Assembly (NCBI RefSeq): GCF_019578655.1
Contig: NC_063260.1
Coordinates: forward strand, 17,666,723 to 17,730,722
DNA: 64,000 bases
Direction of reading: 5' to 3'
Origin: Ricinus communis
Taxonomy: Eukaryota; Streptophyta; Magnoliopsida; Malpighiales; Euphorbiaceae
Positions within the stretch are counted from its first letter, which is position 1. The number at the start of each line of letters is the position of its first letter. The translations under genes were made by a program, and so were the position numbers. Below the pieces are notes generated by a model. That model was not told the origin of the DNA. It did no database searches and saw only the letters and a list, made by a program, of their open reading frames with translations. Positions 59,823 to 64,000 of this stretch are shown here, in pieces.

Positions 59823-61152
59823 TGTAATATTTGGAATTTTCTTTAATAATGATAATGTTAATAATAATTAATAAATGAGTTTTTATTTAAAATAATTTTA
59901 CTTTATTTTTATTAGGTTTAAATTGGAATAATATAAATAGAAATTTTAATGCTAGACAAATAAAGGAGTTATTTTCTATATCCAGTTAGTTTGATTTTTA
60001 AGAAATTAATTAAGTAAATTCCTTGAGAAATAAATCATATTTTGGTTATTCAAAATTTTCCCCCAAATAAATATATATAAATTAAATTCTATATTTGAGA
60101 ATTATGGAAGAATTTGTAAAGGATATTTTATAAAAAAAAATTTGGGAAAAATGATATTTTAATTAGCTACCGGTATTAAATTTTTATTGGAAAATATTTA
60201 GCAAATTGATTAATTAAATTAATTGTGTGTTAGAATTAAATTAAAAAATTAATTTAAAATAAGGATTAAAAGTATAATTTTATTGATATGGAATTTTAAT
60301 GAAAATTTGTACGTTTGGTATTTTTATAATTAAATATGTCGGCAAGGGCTTTTTGGTTATTTTATATCTTAAAGCAAGGGTAAATATGTAATTGTATATT
60401 TTCAATAATTCTAATTTGGCCCAAATTAAATAGTTAGGGGTTTAATTGAAAAGCTAAAGAAAAGTTTAGGGGTTAATTGAAGTTTCTGCAGAATGAAATT
60501 GTTAGTAATTAAAAAGTTGAGGGACTAAATGGTAAAGAAAAAAAGTTCAAGGACTAAATGCTGATAAGGAAAGAAAGGAAAAGAAAGGAAGAGGAGTCGG
60601 GGCCAGTACAAGAGAGAAAAAAAAGGGATAAAGATGATACAGTGGCTGTCCGGCGCTGTTCATGGCATTTCCGGCGTCGGTAGCCACTATTTTTGGTGGC
60701 CGGAGTTCGCAGTGGAGAGAGAAAATGGATGGCAGCCGCGGTTTATGGCTTTTCTGGCGAGGGATGGATGATCGGAGGGCATATCCGGACTCTCCTCAGC
60801 TCAAGCTTCGCAATGGCACCGGTTTCATGGCGATCAGACCCCGTTTAAAAATCGACAGACGAGATCGTCCGTAAATCTCTCCGAATGATCAGGGTCAGAT
60901 CAGAAGATCAGAAGCGGAGATCGTAATCAGTGCATCATTTTGAGTCAGTTGGTGCGTTCAGATCATCGATCGGACTCCGGCAGTTGGAGGTGAGTCGACC
61001 GAGCGATCAAGTGTCTCTGTAATTTTTCTTTAGCCTGTTGATTTTAGAATTCTTTTTATTAAATTATATGCTTATTGAATTGTGTTGAGTATTAGAAATA
61101 TTGTGAGTCAAAATAATTGTTTGTCGGACTGCCTACCTTAGGTCGTGTTTTT
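59823..61152 (+). repeat. Truncated 3' LTR of the Tekay/Del-like element (copy B)
   Basis: About 1.33 kb matching the first 1.4 kb of copy A, from TGTAATATTTGG to TTAGGTCGTGTTT, where homology stops and LINE sequence starts. The end loss removed the distal half and any flanking duplication. Confidence 0.85.
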
Positions 61153-62280
61153 CTAGAATGATAATCGGTTAGGTTATATATTGCGGACAGAATTGGCATT
61201 CCTTATGCCATGTGCAATAGCCTTGAGGCTAAGATTGGTAATTTTCTAGTTGACAAGTCATGGAATTTTACTAATTCTTTCCGAGCTCGGTTTCCTCTTA
61301 TTGTGCAAGAAATCGTGTAGCTTTTGTTTGCTATATTGGATGAGCTGGTATAGACTCAATCCAATTTTGGGTGTGTTTCGAGCAAAGAGGCATGAGTTTC
61401 TTTTACTTGGCGACCCATTGGAATAAGGAGCTTTGGGTTTCATTCATTCCTCCTTCACGGTCTTTAATTTGCTAGAGAATTTTTTGAATCGTGGACCAAC
61501 TCATGATCAGCTTAAAAGTGCATTATTTGCTTAGTGTCGTGTTGTTTCATGTCCATTAGCAAGAGCACTTTGATCAACAGTAGAGTAGGTATTTATGGTT
61601 TCTTTAACAACTTCTAGTTCGGCATTTGATCTTTTCCTTTTAGCACAAACAGCTGCCTTTAATCCACAAGTTCAGAGTCTTTTTGTAACTGCTATTATTT
61701 CTAGCTTTTGGAAAATCTGGAATACAAGGAATTCTTGTGCTTTTGAGAATGAAAGTCCTTCGATTTTCATGCTTTATGCACTACTTGGAAGTGCATTAAG
61801 GACGCTTCCTCCTTTTGAATAGGCTATACCAATTCTAGTTTTCATGAGACTCGAATACTAAAGATGATAGGTGTTACTCCCATTCATCCGAAAGCCCCCA
61901 AGATTATTGAAGTTTGTTGGTGCACTTCTTCTAGTTGGATGAAGGTTAATATTGGTGGAGCTTCTCATAATGCTCTTTGGAAAGCAGGTGCAGGAGGATT
62001 TTTTCTGAACATGTAGCGGCTTGGTTAAGTATTGCTTTGCAATTCCTGTAAGGCTGAACTTAGAGTTGCTGTCTTTGCCATTCTTAAAGCATGGGAGCTT
62101 GGTTAGAAACGGTTGTGGCTTGAGAATGACTCTTTCTATGTGGTACAGTTGCTTTGTTCTCACTCCCTTTTGGTACCATGGAAATGGCATTCATAATGAG
62201 CTCATTGTCTTGCATGCATAGGTAGCATGCAATTTGTGGCCTCCCATATTTATCGAGAAGGTAACACAGAGGAGAAATAG
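61153..62280 (+). pseudogene. 3' tail of a plant LINE (zf-RVT and RNase H, broken)
   Basis: Order: a trace of the reverse-transcriptase-associated zinc-finger region (about 61180-61600, with GDPLE, GFIHSSFT and PTHDQLKSALF), then ISSFWKIWNTRNSCAFEN (61690-61750), a segment common before the RNase H of plant LINEs, then an RNase H remnant (MKVNIGGASHNA and GAGGFF at about 61943-62005; AWELG and LENDSFYVVQLL at about 62090-62155). RNase H normally starts with a DGA-type Asp, which here reads IGGAS. Many stops and frame changes. The RT domain is absent because of 5' truncation or deletion at 61152. Confidence 0.75.
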
Positions 62281-62315
62281 AGTTTAGAGAAGATTTATCT
62301 TAATGAATTTTTTAT

Positions 62316-62650
62316 TGAATGATTCCACCATATATTAACAACAAAAGAGGAATAATTATATACAGCTCATATACGTAACTAAGTTGAAGGAAATAACAGA
62401 TATTACTAAATTAGGTCCTTAAAACTAGTAATCAACAAGAGAAAGAATATTAAATGTAGTAAAGAACGGATGTTTTCTTTATCAAATAGACTACCATATA
62501 TAGGAGAAGTTGTTACTCTTTAAGAATCCTTAACGCCAGCCATATTCCTTGAATAGATATTTGAATGAGCATAATCACTCTTATTTCTCCATAAAATGTG
62601 GGATACGCCTTATTACTCCTAAAGCTCATTCATTTGAATCAGAGTTGCCA
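62316..62650 (-). repeat. 3' LTR of the right-edge copia element
   Basis: Plus-strand ends are TGAATGATTCCACC and CAGAGTTGCCA, which gives TG...CA on both strands. The purine-rich GCGGGAAGG on the minus strand just inside (62653-62661) is the probable polypurine tract. The boundaries are inferred because the partner LTR is outside the window. Confidence 0.6.
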
Positions 62651-64000
62651 ATACCTTCCCGCAAACTAAGCCGGGGCTGAAGGCACAGTTTGGTGCGAAA
62701 GGAAGCTAACATAGCTTTTGGAACAGACTTAGTAAAGAGATCAGCAACCTGGTTAGTCGAAGACATATGTTTAGTGACAAGTAGCCTAAGAGCAACGCGT
62801 TCACGTGCAAAATGGTAGTCCAATTCGATATGTTTACTTCGTGCATGGAAAACGAGATTTATTATCATGTATAGAGCACTGATATTATCACAATAAAGAG
62901 TGGGTGCTGATGGAAGCGAAATGTGGAGGCTGCTGAGAATATAAGTTAGCCAGGTAAGCTCAGCAGCAGTATTAGCCGTAGCACAGTATTCCACTTTTGT
63001 ACTAGAGCGAGAGATAGTGTGTTGCTTCTTAGCACACCATGAAATGATATTGGAGCTGAGAAATGTGCAGTAGCCAGTAGTTGAGCACCTTATTGTAAGA
63101 CATTCCGCGCAGTCAGCATCAGAAAAGGTAGACAATGTGAAAATAGTAGTAGAGGTAAGATGTAGACCAGTAGAGATCGTGCCTTTAAGGTACCGAAGGA
63201 TGCAATGAACTAATTTGAGGTGAGCAACCGTAGGAGCATGCATGAATTAAGAAACATAATTAACATTATAGGATAGGTCCGGACGCGTGAGCGTGAGGTA
63301 CTGGAGAGCTCCAATAATTCCACGATAAAAACTATGATTTGCAATAGGAATCGCCTGAGTAGGAGGTTGGAGCTTGACATCTAGAAGAGCAAACATAGGT
63401 TTATATTCTAGCATGTTGGACCGCTCTAGAATGGTAAGAGCATAGTGTGATTGAGAAAGATGCAGTCCTTCAGATGTAGGAGAGATTTCAACTCCAAGAA
63501 AATGATGAACTAGGCCAAGGTCCTTCATGGAGAATTCACAGCTTAAGGTTTGAATAAAAGAAGTGACAATTGTAGTAGAAGATCCTGTAAGAAGCATATC
63601 ATCAACGTATAAAAGTAAAACAAGAACACCCTGAGTAGAGTGACAAACAAAAAGAGAAGGGTCAGCAAGACTACAAAAGAAACCACAAGATAGAAGAAAA
63701 TTACTGAGTCTATCAAACTAAGCACGGTGTGCCTGTTTAAGCCCATATAAAGCACGTTAAAGCTTACAAACATGATTTAGAAAGTGAGAATCAGCCATAC
63801 CTAGAGGTTGTTCCATGTAAATATCTTCAACTACGTAACCATGTAAGAACGCATTTTTTACGTCCAATTATTGAATTGGTCAATGCTTGACAAGAGCAAC
63901 AGTTAAAATTAGACGAATTATATCTAGACGAGTGATAGGAGAAAAAGTCTCTGCATAATCAAGTCCATTGATTTGATGATAACCTTTTGTGACTAAACGA
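62626..64000 (-). pseudogene. Copia reverse transcriptase and RNase H (few stops; partial)
   Basis: Reading from the right edge on the minus strand: GLKQAHRA at about 63735, then LLLYVDDMLLTGSS with an intact YVDD box (63630-63590), FSMKDLGLVHHFLGVEI, SQSHYALTILERSNM and GALQYLTLTRPDLSYNVNYV. After a single TAA (63247-63249) the same frame continues with MHAPTVAHLKLVHCILRYLK, the RNase H part FSDADCAE, and HIELDYHFARERV with QVADLFTKSV, ending GIGNSDSNE just inside the LTR. Two more stops lie at about 63720-63765. All three look like single-base nonsense changes of C-to-T or G-to-A type. The domain is otherwise well preserved. Confidence 0.87.

Larger units (their letters stand above)
52108..61152 (+). 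mobile_element. Internally deleted Tekay/Del-like chromovirus with a nested solo LTR
   Basis: The 5' LTR (52108-58142, interrupted by 54632-57743) is followed by a primer site, only about 1.7 kb of interior, a polypurine tract (59811-59822) and a 3' LTR truncated at about 61152. The two LTRs match closely at the start and remain alignable to the break. The interior keeps traces of the gag region and the integrase C-terminus, so most of pol was deleted. The first 5 or 6 bases of the 5' LTR (TGTAA) are not recognisable, suggesting end loss. Confidence 0.85.
62316..64000 (-). mobile_element. 3' half of a Ty1/copia element, running off the window
   Basis: A 3' LTR (62316-62650) is followed on the minus strand by RNase H and RT coding sequence extending past 64000. 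Only a few stops interrupt the pol frame, so this insertion is younger than most others here. The 5' LTR, gag and integrase should lie beyond the right edge. Confidence 0.85.

Noticed and set aside
61858..62190. A 110-codon minus-strand frame
   Set aside because: It is the complement of the LINE RNase H remnant, whose plus-strand motifs are recognisable.
1..64000. tRNA, rRNA or CRISPR-like arrays
   Set aside because: None were recognised. The regular repeats found are degenerate, lack unique spacers, and sit inside LTRs or spacer DNA of a plant genome.

Overview
This window looks like nuclear DNA of a flowering plant: AT-rich spacers, nested LTR retrotransposons of typical plant lineages (Athila, Reina-like and Tekay/Del-like Ty3/gypsy; several Ty1/copia), a plant LINE tail, a RADIALIS-like MYB gene and a CYP79-type P450 with the single intron of that family. 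A eudicot, possibly of the spurge family, is my guess; the species cannot be read from the sequence. There are no bacterial operons, CRISPR arrays, rRNA or recognisable tRNA genes.

Layout. 1-2.1 kb: AT-rich spacer. 2.1-13.4 kb: a decayed minus-strand Athila-type element carrying two nested solo LTRs (6327-7132 and 9423-12268). 13.4-17.5 kb: spacer. 17.5-19.4 kb: a minus-strand CYP79 pseudogene. 20.36-30.70 kb: a plus-strand Reina-like chromovirus split inside its gag zinc-knuckle region by a complete but decayed minus-strand Ty1/copia element (21737-26718). 31.67-36.52 kb: a minus-strand element with two LTRs that carries gag but no visible pol. 38.70-41.19 kb: a solo LTR with target-site duplication. 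43.5-46.2 kb: an unrecognised, tandemly duplicated plus-strand gene remnant built on a 29-residue repeat, interrupted by another solo LTR (44588-45608). 46.6-47.7 kb: an apparently intact RADIALIS-like gene, the only gene here likely to be functional. 47.8-51.4 kb: spacer. 51.4-52.1 kb: 5' remnant of a copia element. 52.1-61.15 kb: an internally deleted Tekay/Del-like element whose 5' LTR carries a nested solo LTR of its own superfamily (54632-57743). 61.15-62.3 kb: 3' tail of a LINE. 62.3-64 kb: 3' half of a lightly decayed copia element running off the window.

Interactions. The genes do not form a pathway. The window records repeated insertion, LTR-LTR recombination (five probable solo LTRs, each with a visible 5-bp duplication) and point decay dominated by changes that look like C-to-T or G-to-A. 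The least explained pieces are the 29-residue repeat gene at 43.5-44.6 kb, the non-gag interior of the gag-only element at 32.3-34.8 kb, and a conserved GC-rich core shared by four large LTRs.
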